A DNA stretch of 64,000 nucleotides from CBDBJL01 sp965206365 (lineage in GTDB: Bacteria; Pseudomonadota; Alphaproteobacteria; JABAAW01; JAHZMA01), in the NCBI GenBank assembly GCA_965206365.1, contig CBDBJL010000004.1:62001-126000 (forward strand), in the 5' to 3' direction. The notes under the pieces were generated by a model. It did no database searches. It was not told the origin of the DNA and was given only the letters and a program-made list of their open reading frames with translations. A program made the translations under genes and the position numbers. This document shows positions 17,716-27,715 of the stretch, piece after piece (the stretch's first letter is position 1; each line of letters begins with the position of its first letter).

Positions 17716-18660
17716 ATGTCCTTAAATATTGCCTTACAAATGGATCCTCCACAAACTGTAAATATCCACCATGATAGCAGTTACGCATTGGGGCGCGAAG
17801 CGCAAAGGCGGGGTTATCATTTGCATTTTTATCCTCCTGAAAGCTTAAGCTTCGATACGAAAATTGGTAGTTTTGCTACAATGCAACCCCTAATTTTCAA
17901 TGCCGATTCTCATCATCCTGCAACTCTTGGCGATTCTGAAACCCGCGCCTTAAGCGAGGTTGATGTAATTTTAATGCGCCAAGACCCTCCTTTTAATATG
18001 GAATATATTACCGCAACTTATTTGCTAGAATATGCAAGCGCAGCCACTGTAATTGTCAATAACCCAAAATCTGTGCGCGAGGCTCCAGAAAAATTATGGG
18101 TCAATCAATTTCAAGAATTTATTCCCCGCACCTTAATTACGCGCAACTTGGCTGAAATTGAAAAATTTCGCGCTGAGATCGGGAAAATTATTGTCAAACC
18201 TCTTTATGGCAATGGTGGCTATGGGATTTTATTGTTAGAAAAAAACGACCCGAATCTAGCAGCAATAATAGAATTATTTACCGCAATAGAACCCCTGCCT
18301 GTGATTGCACAACAATATATCCCGGCTATTTCTCAGGGTGATAAACGAATTATTCTCATTGATGGTAAAATTGGTGGGCTCTTTACCCGCATCCCCCAAC
18401 CCGGACATATCCGCTCTAACCTCCATGTTGGCGGGAAAGCGATCTCAGACACATTTTCCAAACGTGATTATGAAATCTGCGAAGCTCTTGGCCCTAAGCT
18501 AAAAGCACAAGGCTTAATTTTTACCGGCATCGATGTAATTGGTGATTATTTAACCGAAATTAATATCACCTCGCCCACCGGGATTGTCGAGATGAACCAT
18601 TTTAATGCTACCCAAATTGAAAGCCAAATTTGGGACGCTATTGAATCTAAACTCTCTTAA
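17716..18660 (+). CDS. gshB: Glutathione synthetase
   Basis: ATP-grasp ligase joining gamma-glutamylcysteine and glycine. The family motifs are clear: N-terminal IALQMDPPQTVNIHHDSSYALGREAQRRG, the VILMRQDPPFNMEYITATYLLEYA substrate segment, IVKPLYGNGGYGI in the ATP-grasp, and ITSPTGIVEMNHF near the end. The 314 residues match E. coli GshB. It follows parE by 20 bases on the same strand. Confidence 0.95.
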   Translation: MSLNIALQMDPPQTVNIHHDSSYALGREAQRRGYHLHFYPPESLSFDTKIGSFATMQPLIFNADSHHPATLGDSETRALSEVDVILMRQDPPFNMEYITATYLLEYASAATVIVNNPKSVREAPEKLWVNQFQEFIPRTLITRNLAEIEKFRAEIGKIIVKPLYGNGGYGILLLEKNDPNLAAIIELFTAIEPLPVIAQQYIPAISQGDKRIILIDGKIGGLFTRIPQPGHIRSNLHVGGKAISDTFSKRDYEICEALGPKLKAQGLIFTGIDVIGDYLTEINITSPTGIVEMNHFNATQIESQIWDAIESKLS

Positions 18661-18674
18661 TTTAAAGGCAAAAA

Positions 18675-19259
18675 ATGACCAAAACACAAGAAAATCCAAA
18701 AAAAAAGAATAATAAAATTCAAGCTTTCGCTGATTATGCCCCTTTATTGATATTTTTTATTATTTATAAATTCTCCAATATCTTTGTCGCCACCGCCTCT
18801 TTGATTGTCACTTCTAGCCTTGCCCTTGGGCTGGTTTATTTTATAGAGAAACGCGTGGCACTCATGCCCTTAATTACGGCCATTTTAGTGCTTTTTTTTG
18901 GAGGTGCAACGTTAATTTTACAAGATGAAAATTTGATTAAGCTGAAAAGTACGCTGATTCAGATCTTATTTGCAAGCATTTTTTTAGGCTCTTTGCTACT
19001 GAAAAAACCTGTCTTACAATTTATATTTAAGGACCATCTAAAACTTCAACCCAGAGGGTGGCATATTATGACCCGAAATTATGCTATTTTGTTTTTTGTC
19101 TCTGCTGCCTTAAATGAATTTATTCGTCTAACGCAAACGACTGATTTTTGGGTAAATTTTAAGGTTTTTGGGTTAACCGGTATTTTTATTATTTTTGGAA
19201 TCACACAAATTTTTACCATTCAAGCCTATCTAATCGAAGATCATAATGCCGAAAATTAA
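18675..19259 (+). CDS. yciB: YciB/IspZ-type septation-related membrane protein
   Basis: A 194-residue protein with about five transmembrane helices and the family features PLLIFFIIYKF near the N-terminus, the short HIMTRNYAILFFVSAALNEFIR loop and helix, and a terminal helix with WVNFKVFG. YciB (IspZ, septation protein A) affects cell-envelope and division functions in enterobacteria; the mechanism is not well known. It lies 14 bases after gshB and ends tail to tail with radC, sharing 4 bases. Confidence 0.85.
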   Translation: MTKTQENPKKKNNKIQAFADYAPLLIFFIIYKFSNIFVATASLIVTSSLALGLVYFIEKRVALMPLITAILVLFFGGATLILQDENLIKLKSTLIQILFASIFLGSLLLKKPVLQFIFKDHLKLQPRGWHIMTRNYAILFFVSAALNEFIRLTQTTDFWVNFKVFGLTGIFIIFGITQIFTIQAYLIEDHNAEN

Positions 19260-19942
19260 TCCCGAAGCAACCCATTTTGTTGAAAACTATAATGGTTATT
19301 TCTACTAATAATTAAATGATCATGCAATGCAATATCCAATGGCTTTAAAGCTTCAGCAATTTTTGTTGTAAACTGAATGTCTGCCTTGGAAGGTTCTACC
19401 GAACCGCTAGGATGGTTATGCACCATAATCAAAGCAGTTGCCCCTTTATCCAAAGCACTTTTTACAATTTCTCTTGGATATAAAACCACATGATCTATCG
19501 TTCCAGATTGGATGATTTCATCACAAATCACGTAATTTTTACGATCCAAATAAATCATACAAAACTGTTCTCGATCACAATATGCCAAGGCAACCCGACA
19601 ATAATCCAAAACCTGTTGCCATGAAGACAACACATGCTGTTTTGCAATTTGATGCTTCAATAAATATAGTGAGGTTTGATGAATCAATTTCAATGATGTC
19701 GCAACCGCGAGCCCCGCACCCTTAATCTCGCTAATTTGCCCTGAAGGTGCAGTAATCACATCGGCAAGCGAGCCAAAATGCGCAATTAGCATTTTTGCCA
19801 ACGGTTTCACATCCCCACGTGGCAATATTTGCATCAAAATCATTTCTAAAAGCTCGTAATCGGCAAGCGCATCGCTATTTTCCATTAATTTGTTACGAAG
19901 CCTATTACGATGCCCATGATAATGCGGTGTAACTTTTGCCAT
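19256..19942 (-). CDS. radC: RadC-family JAMM-domain protein
   Basis: UPF0758/RadC protein: an N-terminal helix-hairpin-helix part (LIAHFGSLADVITAPSGQISEIKGAG) and a C-terminal MPN/JAMM metal site HNHPSGSVEPSKAD with His175, His177 and Asp188. Despite the name, a repair role is doubtful; the biochemical function is unsettled. The copy is a full 228 residues and sits in the core chromosome rather than in the island, although RadC homologues are often on mobile elements. Confidence 0.9.
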   Translation of the reverse strand: MAKVTPHYHGHRNRLRNKLMENSDALADYELLEMILMQILPRGDVKPLAKMLIAHFGSLADVITAPSGQISEIKGAGLAVATSLKLIHQTSLYLLKHQIAKQHVLSSWQQVLDYCRVALAYCDREQFCMIYLDRKNYVICDEIIQSGTIDHVVLYPREIVKSALDKGATALIMVHNHPSGSVEPSKADIQFTTKIAEALKPLDIALHDHLIISRNNHYSFQQNGLLRD

Positions 19943-19969
19943 TTATCATTCCACCTTGATCACCATAAG

Positions 19970-20770
19970 CTAATCCTGTATTTTGTAAGGCGGGTAGTGA
20001 AGCTGTTGTGGCGATAATGTGAAAATTTCTACACCATCTTTCGTAACTCCTACTGTATGTTCAAATTGTGCCGAAGGTTTTCGATCTTTCGTAATTGCGG
20101 TCCAACCATCAGCCAACACCAACACCTCGTAGGTTCCACAATTGATCATCGGTTCGATGGTAAAAATCATTCCTGCTTCCAATTTTAGCCCCTCGCCAGG
20201 ATTGCCAAAATGCATAACCGAGGGAGCTTCGTGAAAATTGCGCCCAATCCCATGGCCACAAAAATCACGCACTACCGAAAATCTTTTCGCTTCGCTGTAA
20301 GTTTGAATCGCATGCCCCACATCGCCCAAAGTAGCCCCCGGCTTCACCGCCTCAATTCCTCGCATCATTGCCTGATAAGTAACTTGCGTTAACAGCTCAC
20401 CTTGGCGCGATATTTTATCGCCACACCAATACATTCGGCTATTATCACCATACCAACCTTCAAAATTAACAGTAATATCAATATTAAGAATATCCCCTGG
20501 TCTGATTTTTTTTGCATCATCAGGAATCCCATGACACACCACATGATTCACTGAAATACAGCTAGATTTTGTATAACCTTTATAATTAAGCGTGGCCGGA
20601 TAAGCATCATGATCCATGATAAAATCATGGCATAACCGATCCAATGCACCTGTAGAAACTTCGGGAACCACAAAGGGGGTAATGTAATCTAAAACTTCAG
20701 CCGCCAACCGACATGCTTTGCGCATTTGAACAAAATCATCTTCACTATAAATCACAATGCTACGTATCAT
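19970..20770 (-). CDS. map: Type I methionine aminopeptidase
   Basis: Removes the initiator methionine from nascent proteins. The metal-binding pattern is intact: CISVNHVVCHGIP, DILNIDITVNFEGWYGDNSR (two Asp ligands), GHGIGRNFHEAPSV (His ligand), TIEPMI (Glu ligand) and AQFEHT (Glu ligand). The 266 residues are normal. It is 121 bases downstream of moaE on the same strand, so it may have its own promoter or be the distal part of the long rpmI-to-moaE run. Confidence 0.95.
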   Translation of the reverse strand: MIRSIVIYSEDDFVQMRKACRLAAEVLDYITPFVVPEVSTGALDRLCHDFIMDHDAYPATLNYKGYTKSSCISVNHVVCHGIPDDAKKIRPGDILNIDITVNFEGWYGDNSRMYWCGDKISRQGELLTQVTYQAMMRGIEAVKPGATLGDVGHAIQTYSEAKRFSVVRDFCGHGIGRNFHEAPSVMHFGNPGEGLKLEAGMIFTIEPMINCGTYEVLVLADGWTAITKDRKPSAQFEHTVGVTKDGVEIFTLSPQQLHYPPYKIQD

Positions 20771-20891
20771 ACCTTACCCTTCCGCAGGAAGAATTATGGA
20801 GTTTCTAAAATCAGATTGCAAGAAAACATTCCTCATCTTGAGCAATTTTTTCAGGCTCCCCTTGATCATCAGAATAAGAACCGGAATATTA

Positions 20892-21344
20892 TCAGCTCCA
20901 CTGAGCTTTTTTAACATTATCGCTTGCCCGTGCCACCACCCAATTTTTATTGCCATCGATGTAGATTTCTTCTTTCCAGAACGGGGCCTCACTTTTCAGC
21001 CAATCAGTAATAAATTGACAAGCATCAAAAGCCTGTCCGCGATGTTTAGCAACCGTTGCCACCAATAATATTGGTTGCAACGGGTAAATCATACCTACCC
21101 GATGCACAAGCAAAACCGCATCTAAGGCAAAACGCTGTTGGGCTTGCGTTAAAAACTTGTGCAACATTTTTTTACACATTTGCGCATAATATTCTAAATT
21201 CATGGCTTGCAAAACCTTGCCTTCCAAATCATTGGCGCGCATTATTCCAATAAAATGACAAACCCCACCTTCAGCTTGGACATGTTGGTGGAATGTTTCT
21301 AACCTTGCGAAAGGATTGAAATTTTCTGATACAAGCTCTAACAT
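20892..21344 (-). CDS. moaE: Molybdopterin synthase catalytic subunit MoaE
   Basis: Large subunit of molybdopterin synthase, which uses MoaD thiocarboxylate to convert precursor Z (cPMP) to molybdopterin. Typical elements are GVCHFIGIMRANDLEGKV near residue 27, LEYYAQMCKKML, VLLVHRVGMIYPLQPILLV, and KSEAPFWKEEIY with the active-site lysines. It follows moaD by 12 bases. Together with moeA and mobB it forms a compact molybdenum cofactor set. Confidence 0.93.
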   Translation of the reverse strand: MLELVSENFNPFARLETFHQHVQAEGGVCHFIGIMRANDLEGKVLQAMNLEYYAQMCKKMLHKFLTQAQQRFALDAVLLVHRVGMIYPLQPILLVATVAKHRGQAFDACQFITDWLKSEAPFWKEEIYIDGNKNWVVARASDNVKKAQWS

Positions 21345-21356
21345 CTAGCTCCCATT

Positions 21357-21611
21357 TTACCCCCCGGTCACTGGAGGAAAAAATGCAATTTCATCGCCAT
21401 CACACACCTTAGAATCTAGCGTTGCATAATCTTGATTACATGCCATTTTAATCACCCGCAAATCTTGAAACGCCTCGTGATATTCTGGTGCCAAACCACA
21501 TAAATACCCTATTAATTGCTTAATATTTTTAACATTGCTGGGTAAATTTATGGTTTCAGCATTTTTGCCAATTTTCTGGCGCAACCATGCAAAATAAAGA
21601 ATTTCAATCAT
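21357..21611 (-). CDS. moaD: Molybdopterin synthase sulfur carrier subunit MoaD
   Basis: A ubiquitin-fold sulfur carrier of 84 residues ending in the required Gly-Gly (FFPPVTGG), which becomes the thiocarboxylate. It begins MIEILYFAWLRQKIGK, a normal beta-grasp start. It lies between moeA and moaE, 33 bases after moeA. The activating enzyme MoeB and the early-step genes moaA and moaC are not in the window. Confidence 0.93.
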   Translation of the reverse strand: MIEILYFAWLRQKIGKNAETINLPSNVKNIKQLIGYLCGLAPEYHEAFQDLRVIKMACNQDYATLDSKVCDGDEIAFFPPVTGG

Positions 21612-21644
21612 TTTTATTAATCCGTAAAAAATTTACCCCACTGC

Positions 21645-22958
21645 CTATCCGCAAAAAAATTGATGAAACGGAATATAATTCACCCGCATATTGGGCACGA
21701 TTTCCCTGCAATCATTGCCAAGTGCTGCAAAACCATCGGCACCCACAAGCGAAGAAATCACCCCAGCTCCACGCTTACCATAAAGCGACAAAATCGGCAA
21801 ATGACTTGCTTGATCCAACCCTGTTACTTTAATTCGAACGTATTCTATCCGATTGGGACGCTTTTTAAAATGAAAATCTGCAATCGCAACAAAATTTGCA
21901 ATTTGCAACATTTTGCCACCCGATAATTTTTGGATAATTGGCAAAGCAATCATCAAAAATACTGTAAAAGCTGCCACTGGATTGCCAGGCAAACCCAATA
22001 ATGGTACATTTTTCCAAGCCCCCATTGCCACCGGACGACCAGGCTTAATTGCCGCAGTGACAAATTGTATTTTGCCACTTTCTTGTAATAGATCACGAAT
22101 ATAATCTTTCCCACCTTGCGACATTGCCCCACTGGTGATAATGAGATCATGATGACGCGCAGCGTGATCTAATGTTGCCATCAATGTTGGCTTATCATCT
22201 GCAATGATACCGTAATCTTGTACTTGTACCCCTTGGCGTGCAAGCAACGATAATAATATCGGACGATTCGCATCATAAATTTCACCCCACTGTAAAGCTG
22301 TACTACCCCCTTGATGCAATTCATTTCCCGTAGAAAAAAGCGCAATTTTCAAAGGCAAAAATAATGGAATTTCAGCAAAACCCAGTGCAGCTAGCAAACC
22401 TAGAATCGCTGGAGTTAATTTACTTGATCGATAAGCAACAACATCCCCGGCACTAACATCATCCCCGGCATGGCGATAATTATCATAAAGCTGAATGGCT
22501 TTGGAAATGGTAACATAAACTGCAATATCGTTTTGAAAATCTACAATCAAAGCAAAAATATCTTCTTTCGCATCTTCATACATCAAAACCGTATCAGCAT
22601 TTTCTGGCATGGCTGCACCGGTGAAAATAATCGCGGCTTCTCCCGATTGTAATGAATATTTTTGCTGATTTCCAGCCTCAATCACCGCTACAATCCGAAA
22701 ACATCCATTGTTCTGTTTTGTTAAATCTTGATGTGAAAACGCATAACCATCGACCGCAGCATTCGCAAAATGTGGGATATTGATCGGAGCCACCAAATCT
22801 TTAGCCAGCATTCTGCCTTGATATTTAGCGAAACTTGCCTCAGATAAAGCCACATTCTCATAATCCGTAACCATGGAAGATAATTTTTCTATGCCCGCAT
22901 AAATTTCCGAGATCGGCGTTAATCCACCCTTGGCAAAACAATCATAAAGCTGGGCCAT
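21645..22958 (-). CDS. moeA: Molybdopterin molybdenumtransferase MoeA
   Basis: Inserts molybdate into adenylated molybdopterin. The domain pattern is MoeA-like: NIPHFANAAVDGYAFSHQDL, GDDVSAGDVVAYRSSKLTPAILGLLAALG, LFSTGNELHQGG, then the MPT-binding part with SGAMSQGGKDYIRDLL and GLPGNPVAAFTVF. The SGAMSQGGKD loop differs from the common SGGVSxGDxD, a mild divergence. The 437 residues are normal. Its start overlaps the end of mobB by 17 bases. Confidence 0.92.
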   Translation of the reverse strand: MAQLYDCFAKGGLTPISEIYAGIEKLSSMVTDYENVALSEASFAKYQGRMLAKDLVAPINIPHFANAAVDGYAFSHQDLTKQNNGCFRIVAVIEAGNQQKYSLQSGEAAIIFTGAAMPENADTVLMYEDAKEDIFALIVDFQNDIAVYVTISKAIQLYDNYRHAGDDVSAGDVVAYRSSKLTPAILGLLAALGFAEIPLFLPLKIALFSTGNELHQGGSTALQWGEIYDANRPILLSLLARQGVQVQDYGIIADDKPTLMATLDHAARHHDLIITSGAMSQGGKDYIRDLLQESGKIQFVTAAIKPGRPVAMGAWKNVPLLGLPGNPVAAFTVFLMIALPIIQKLSGGKMLQIANFVAIADFHFKKRPNRIEYVRIKVTGLDQASHLPILSLYGKRGAGVISSLVGADGFAALGNDCREIVPNMRVNYIPFHQFFCG

Positions 22959-23550
22959 TCAACTTCTCTAACATTCCATTTCTCAAGGGCAACTTGAAAT
23001 AATTCAAAATAAAATCAGCAATATCTGCCGGCTGGTCCAAATCTAATAAAATCAAATCATTGCGTGCTGATTGTAAATCTGCCAAATCTTGAGCCAAAAT
23101 CTTGGCTTGCGGACTTGCAATGGCGATAATATTATGATCCGTTTTTGCCAGTAAGGGCTGATTCAAATCCAAACGGTAAACCTCAATTTTGCTGAATTCT
23201 TCTCGCTTAAAACCTTCAACCAAAATAAAATCTGCCGAAAAAAATCTATGCAGCAATTCTTGCAACTCGGGTTCATGATCATGCACAACCATATGCGCAT
23301 AAAGATTTTTAGAACTTACGATCACTTGCTGCGCGCCCGAAGCGCGATGCTCAAAACTATCTTTCCCAGCAATATCAATTGTAAAGGAATGATGTGCATG
23401 TTTCAAGGTGGCAACGCACCATTGCCTAGCTGAAAAAATCTGCAAAAGTTTCATGACAAGTGTTGTTTTCCCAGATCCGCTGAAACCCGCAAAACCAATA
23501 TGAGGAATATTTTTTGGTGGTGAATTTTGTAGCAAATCTTGTGATGGCAC
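22942..23550 (-). CDS. mobB: Molybdopterin-guanine dinucleotide biosynthesis protein MobB
   Basis: GTP-binding accessory protein of MGD cofactor synthesis. The P-loop is GFSGSGKTTLVMKLL near residue 22, followed by CVATLKHAHHSFTIDIAGKDSFEHRASGAQQVIVSS and ILVEGFKREEFSKIEVYR, all typical of MobB. The partner MobA is not in the window. It overlaps moeA and follows pgsA by 24 bases. Confidence 0.92.
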   Translation of the reverse strand: MPSQDLLQNSPPKNIPHIGFAGFSGSGKTTLVMKLLQIFSARQWCVATLKHAHHSFTIDIAGKDSFEHRASGAQQVIVSSKNLYAHMVVHDHEPELQELLHRFFSADFILVEGFKREEFSKIEVYRLDLNQPLLAKTDHNIIAIASPQAKILAQDLADLQSARNDLILLDLDQPADIADFILNYFKLPLRNGMLEKLNGPAL

Positions 23551-23574
23551 TTACAATAACCCTCCCTTACAGAC

Positions 23575-24147
23575 TTATTCTTTTCCCCAATTATGTCGAA
23601 TCGCTTTTTGCAAATATTGTAGCCCCGTAACAAACGAAACCACCGCTGCACAGATCAATAAAAATTCACCCAATCTTACAATTTCAGACAAAATTGTATG
23701 ATGTTCAAAAAGCAAGCAAATTAACGCAGTCATTTGCACAATTGTTTTTACCTTCGCAAGGTTCGTACTTGGCAACACCAACCCATATTGAGCTCCATAT
23801 TCACGCATACCCGAAATAATAAATTCACGCATAATGATAATAATAACTGCAACATAACCCGGGAAAGTTAGAAACCCTGCACAGCCTGCGGCAAATAATA
23901 ATGTAACCACTAAAATTTTATCCGCTACTGGATCCAGTATTTCACCCATACGCGAAACACAATTAAACTTTCTAGAAAGATAACCATCGAGAAAATCTGT
24001 AAAAAACGTAAGCAACAATAAATAAGGCAAAAAATTCCACAATTCATGCCAACTTTCATGCTGTAGGATAATGATAAAAATAACCGGTGCAATCGCAATC
24101 CTAAAAACAGTCAAAACATTAGGCACAGCACATAATAATGTTCTCAT
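23575..24147 (-). CDS. pgsA: CDP-diacylglycerol-glycerol-3-phosphate 3-phosphatidyltransferase
   Basis: Integral membrane enzyme making phosphatidylglycerophosphate. The CDP-alcohol phosphotransferase signature is present as DFLDGYLSRKFNCVSRMGEILDPVADK, with the usual Ala before Arg replaced by Ser. It has about five to six transmembrane segments in 190 residues. pgsA next to moaD-moaE is frequent in alphaproteobacteria. The gene lies 17 bases after pheT. Confidence 0.93.
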   Translation of the reverse strand: MRTLLCAVPNVLTVFRIAIAPVIFIIILQHESWHELWNFLPYLLLLTFFTDFLDGYLSRKFNCVSRMGEILDPVADKILVVTLLFAAGCAGFLTFPGYVAVIIIIMREFIISGMREYGAQYGLVLPSTNLAKVKTIVQMTALICLLFEHHTILSEIVRLGEFLLICAAVVSFVTGLQYLQKAIRHNWGKE

Positions 24148-24164
24148 AAATTCAATCCAATCCT

Positions 24165-26600
24165 TTATAATTGCCGTAATTGCGCGCCAATAATTGTCGC
24201 TGCAGTTACAATATTTTTACTTATTTCTTCTAGCTCAGTATCCGTAAAAGATTTTTCTTGCGGTTGTAATTTTATCGTCACTGCCAAAGATTTTTTCATC
24301 TCGCCCAAAGAATTCGATTCATAATTATCAAAAATTGTTGCATCTACAATATATTTAGGTTCCGCTTTTTTAACCGCCCCTAACAAAATATCCGCAGAAA
24401 TATTTTTATCCAAAATAAAACAAAAATCACGCATAATCGCTTGTTGACTATAAATCTTTAATTGAGGACGCGTTTTGCTTTTTTGCTTTGCCTCTGGCAA
24501 ATTTTCGATAAAAATTTCAAACATGCAAACCTTAGCTCGAAGACCAAATGTTTCTATCACTAACGGATGAACTTCACCAAAATAGGCTACTAATGTACGC
24601 CCCAATAGGTAACAACCCGAACGTCCTGGATGATAAGAAGGCGGGGCATTACGCGTAACTTTCAGTTTTTTCGCATCAAAGCCCACCCCTGCCAAGATCG
24701 CATCAATATCGCTTTTCACATCATAAAGCGAGGTTGCAACCGCTTGATCTTGCCAGCCCTTATCTGCTAAATAACCACTACGCACCCCCGCACAAACAAA
24801 TTTTTGTCCGTCTGGCGACGGATTTAAAAATACCGGGCCAATTTCAAACACATGCATATCCATAATTTTACGCATATGATTCTCATACATAGCTTGCAAT
24901 AAATTGGGCAATATCGAGGGGCGCATCACATCAAGTTCACTAGAAATAGGATTTTGCAACAGTAAACTTTCAGGAGCTTTACCATTATTTTCACAATGAT
25001 TCCAAAATCTTTCCGCCTTGCGACTATCGCAGAATGACCAGCTATAAGCCTCAAATAAACCCCGTGCACAAGCAGCTCGGCGCATATAATTGATTCTTTT
25101 TTGCCTAAGGGTTAAAATTGGAACCGTCACTGAAGATATTTTTGGCAAGGATACTGGCAAAATATTATTATAACCATAAATACGCAAAATTTCCTCGATC
25201 AAACATTGTTCATGCTCAATATCTGGACGAAAAGATGGAATTTGTGCCGTTAATTTGGTTCCTACAAGCTTACAAATAATCCCTAATTTTTCTAGAATCT
25301 GTTGCGCATCACTCGCAGAACAACTTACACCCCCAAAAGTTTGCAATCGATTCACATCCAAAATAATTTCACGAATGCCCTTTGGTTCACTCCCTGCAAC
25401 TGTGATCTCAGATACCGTACCCCCGCAAATTTCTAGAATTAATTGCGTTGCATAATTCAAACCTTGCTCTACAGATTTCACATCTACTTGGCGTTCAAAC
25501 CGATAACGAGCATCAGAATGAATATTCAGCGCTCTGCCTGTTTGTGCAATATTAATCGCATCAAAAAGTGCTGATTCCAAAAATACATTTTGGGTTGTAA
25601 TGCTACAACCTGTCAGCATCCCGCCCATAATCCCGGCAAGGCTAACAACTCCACTTTCATCAGCAATTACCGTCATTTCTGGATTCAGTGTATAATTTAC
25701 TTCGTTAAGCCCGTAAAATTCTTCCCCAAGACGCGCTTTGCGCATTGTCAAATTCTGTCCCCGCAATTTATCCGCATCAAACACATGCAACGGGCGAGAT
25801 AAATCATAGGTAATATAATTGCTAATATCCACAACGGCCGATATTGGCGAAACTCCAATCGCTCCCAAACGACGTTTCATCCAATCTGGCGTTGGGGCTC
25901 GATTGTTAATATTGCGAAAATACCTCCCTGCAACATAAGGGCAATCCTGCCTATGATGTTCTGGTAGCTCTATTTGCCATTGAATTGAGCTTTGAAAAGA
26001 ATCAGCTTGGGAAAATTTATCCATAATTTTCATTGGCTTTAATGTGCCCAAACCCGCCGCCGCTAGATCACGAGCAATCCCGCGCACACCTAAACAATCA
26101 CCACGGTTTGGCGTAATTGCAATTTCAATAACAACATCATCGATCCCCGCCCATTCTGCATAATTTTTCCCGATAGGCGCGTTATCTCCAACATCAATAA
26201 TGCCTTCACTTTGATCCGATAAACAAAGTTCTTGTTGTGAACATAACATGCCTTGCGAGACTTCTCCTCTAATTTTACTAGCTTTCAAAAGAAAATCTGC
26301 ACCTGGAATGTAAGTACCAACCGGGGCAAACACCCCTTTCATACCTTTGCGAACATTAGGGGCTCCGCATACCACTTGAAACTGTGTATCACCAGTATCA
26401 ATCTGACAAACTTTTAACTTACCGGCATCAGGATGTTGCTTGCACGCTATCACCTGAACAATCATGAATTTTTCTAACATAAGAGCATGATTCTCGATCA
26501 TCTCTACTTCAAGACCTTGCAAAGTCATTTTCTCGCACAAAACCTCTAAGGAAACTTCACTATCTAAATGTTGTCGAAGCCATTCTAAGGTGAATTTCAT
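24165..26600 (-). CDS. pheT: Phenylalanyl-tRNA synthetase beta subunit
   Basis: Beta chain of the alpha2-beta2 enzyme, 811 residues with the standard order: N-terminal MKFTLEWLRQHLDSEVSLEVL, tRNA-binding OB domain (VIACKQHPDAGKLKVCQIDTG, VVCGAPNVRKG), the B3/B4 editing region, B5 and the C-terminal ferredoxin anticodon-binding domain (RDFCFILDKNISADILLGAVKK). The gene starts inside the end of pheS with a 4-base ATGA overlap. Confidence 0.97.
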   Translation of the reverse strand: MKFTLEWLRQHLDSEVSLEVLCEKMTLQGLEVEMIENHALMLEKFMIVQVIACKQHPDAGKLKVCQIDTGDTQFQVVCGAPNVRKGMKGVFAPVGTYIPGADFLLKASKIRGEVSQGMLCSQQELCLSDQSEGIIDVGDNAPIGKNYAEWAGIDDVVIEIAITPNRGDCLGVRGIARDLAAAGLGTLKPMKIMDKFSQADSFQSSIQWQIELPEHHRQDCPYVAGRYFRNINNRAPTPDWMKRRLGAIGVSPISAVVDISNYITYDLSRPLHVFDADKLRGQNLTMRKARLGEEFYGLNEVNYTLNPEMTVIADESGVVSLAGIMGGMLTGCSITTQNVFLESALFDAINIAQTGRALNIHSDARYRFERQVDVKSVEQGLNYATQLILEICGGTVSEITVAGSEPKGIREIILDVNRLQTFGGVSCSASDAQQILEKLGIICKLVGTKLTAQIPSFRPDIEHEQCLIEEILRIYGYNNILPVSLPKISSVTVPILTLRQKRINYMRRAACARGLFEAYSWSFCDSRKAERFWNHCENNGKAPESLLLQNPISSELDVMRPSILPNLLQAMYENHMRKIMDMHVFEIGPVFLNPSPDGQKFVCAGVRSGYLADKGWQDQAVATSLYDVKSDIDAILAGVGFDAKKLKVTRNAPPSYHPGRSGCYLLGRTLVAYFGEVHPLVIETFGLRAKVCMFEIFIENLPEAKQKSKTRPQLKIYSQQAIMRDFCFILDKNISADILLGAVKKAEPKYIVDATIFDNYESNSLGEMKKSLAVTIKLQPQEKSFTDTELEEISKNIVTAATIIGAQLRQL

Positions 26601-27688
26601 AAACCCAATCCTCGCACCGTAGAGGCAATATCATAAGGCATAAAACCATAATGTTGCATCCAACGCAAATCGCACCCAAAAAATGTTCGTAAATCAGGGA
26701 TCCCGTATTTCAACATTGCCAATCGTTCAATCCCGATGCCAAAAGCAAACCCTTGATATTTTTCTGAATCTGTATCACATGCCTTCAATACATGCGGATG
26801 CACCATGCCACAACCTAAAATTTCCAACCATTGCTCGCCCTGGCCAATTTTAAGAACACCATCTTTCATGCCATAACCAATATCTAACTCTGCGCTAGGT
26901 TCCGTAAACGGAAAATGGCTTGCACGAAACCGTACAGGAATCGAATGATCTTCAAAAAAAGCATGAATAAAATCAATCAGGCAACCCTTCAAATGCCCCA
27001 TATGTATGGTTTCATCAACCATTAACCCTTCAACCTGATGGAACATTGGGGTATGAGTATGATCAGAATCACTACGATATGTTCTGCCAGGTGCAATAAT
27101 TCTTACCGGTGGTGTGCCGGCCTTTAGGGTGCGGATCTGCACCGGTGATGTATGGGTGCGTAAAACTGGAGGCATCGCTTTTCCCCCCGAATCAGCTGGA
27201 GTTCTTAGATAAAAAGTATCATGCATCTGCCGTGCTGGGTGCGATGGCGGAATATTAAGAGCTGTAAAATTATGAAAATCATCTTCAATTTCCGGACCCT
27301 CAGCAACGGAAAAACCCATATCACCAAAAATCGCAACCAGCTCATCAATGGTTTGACTAATCGGGTGTAACCGCCCAACCTGCACTGGGCGCCCAGCCAA
27401 ACTAACATCGAGAGTTTCCAATGCTAATCTTACATTTAACTCGCGCTCATCTAAAATAATCTTCCGAGCTGTGAAACTGTGAATAATCTCATCTTTTAAC
27501 TGATTAAGCCCAATACCCTGGACCCGACGCGCCTCAGAATCAAGCGTAGCAAGATTTTTCATCAGCCCCGTTAGACTACCTTTTTTGCCCAGATAAACAA
27601 TCCGTAATTGCTCTAATTCAGATAAACTTTCAACATTGGCAATCGCTTGTAGCGCGTCACGCTGAAATTTTTTCAAATTTTCCGTCAT
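26597..27688 (-). CDS. pheS: Phenylalanyl-tRNA synthetase alpha subunit
   Basis: Catalytic chain of phenylalanyl-tRNA synthetase, 363 residues. An N-terminal coiled coil is followed by the class II core: motif 1 region HPISQTIDELVAIFGDMGF, the HTSPVQIRTL segment, motif 2 GRTYRSDSDHTHTPMFHQVEGL, and motif 3 FAFGIGIERLAMLKYGI. There are only 27 bases between rplT and pheS, so no pheS attenuator fits there and expression must come from the rpmI promoter or one inside rplT. Confidence 0.97.
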   Translation of the reverse strand: MTENLKKFQRDALQAIANVESLSELEQLRIVYLGKKGSLTGLMKNLATLDSEARRVQGIGLNQLKDEIIHSFTARKIILDERELNVRLALETLDVSLAGRPVQVGRLHPISQTIDELVAIFGDMGFSVAEGPEIEDDFHNFTALNIPPSHPARQMHDTFYLRTPADSGGKAMPPVLRTHTSPVQIRTLKAGTPPVRIIAPGRTYRSDSDHTHTPMFHQVEGLMVDETIHMGHLKGCLIDFIHAFFEDHSIPVRFRASHFPFTEPSAELDIGYGMKDGVLKIGQGEQWLEILGCGMVHPHVLKACDTDSEKYQGFAFGIGIERLAMLKYGIPDLRTFFGCDLRWMQHYGFMPYDIASTVRGLGL

Positions 27689-27715
27689 AAATTTAACAAT
27701 AAAATCAAAAAAATA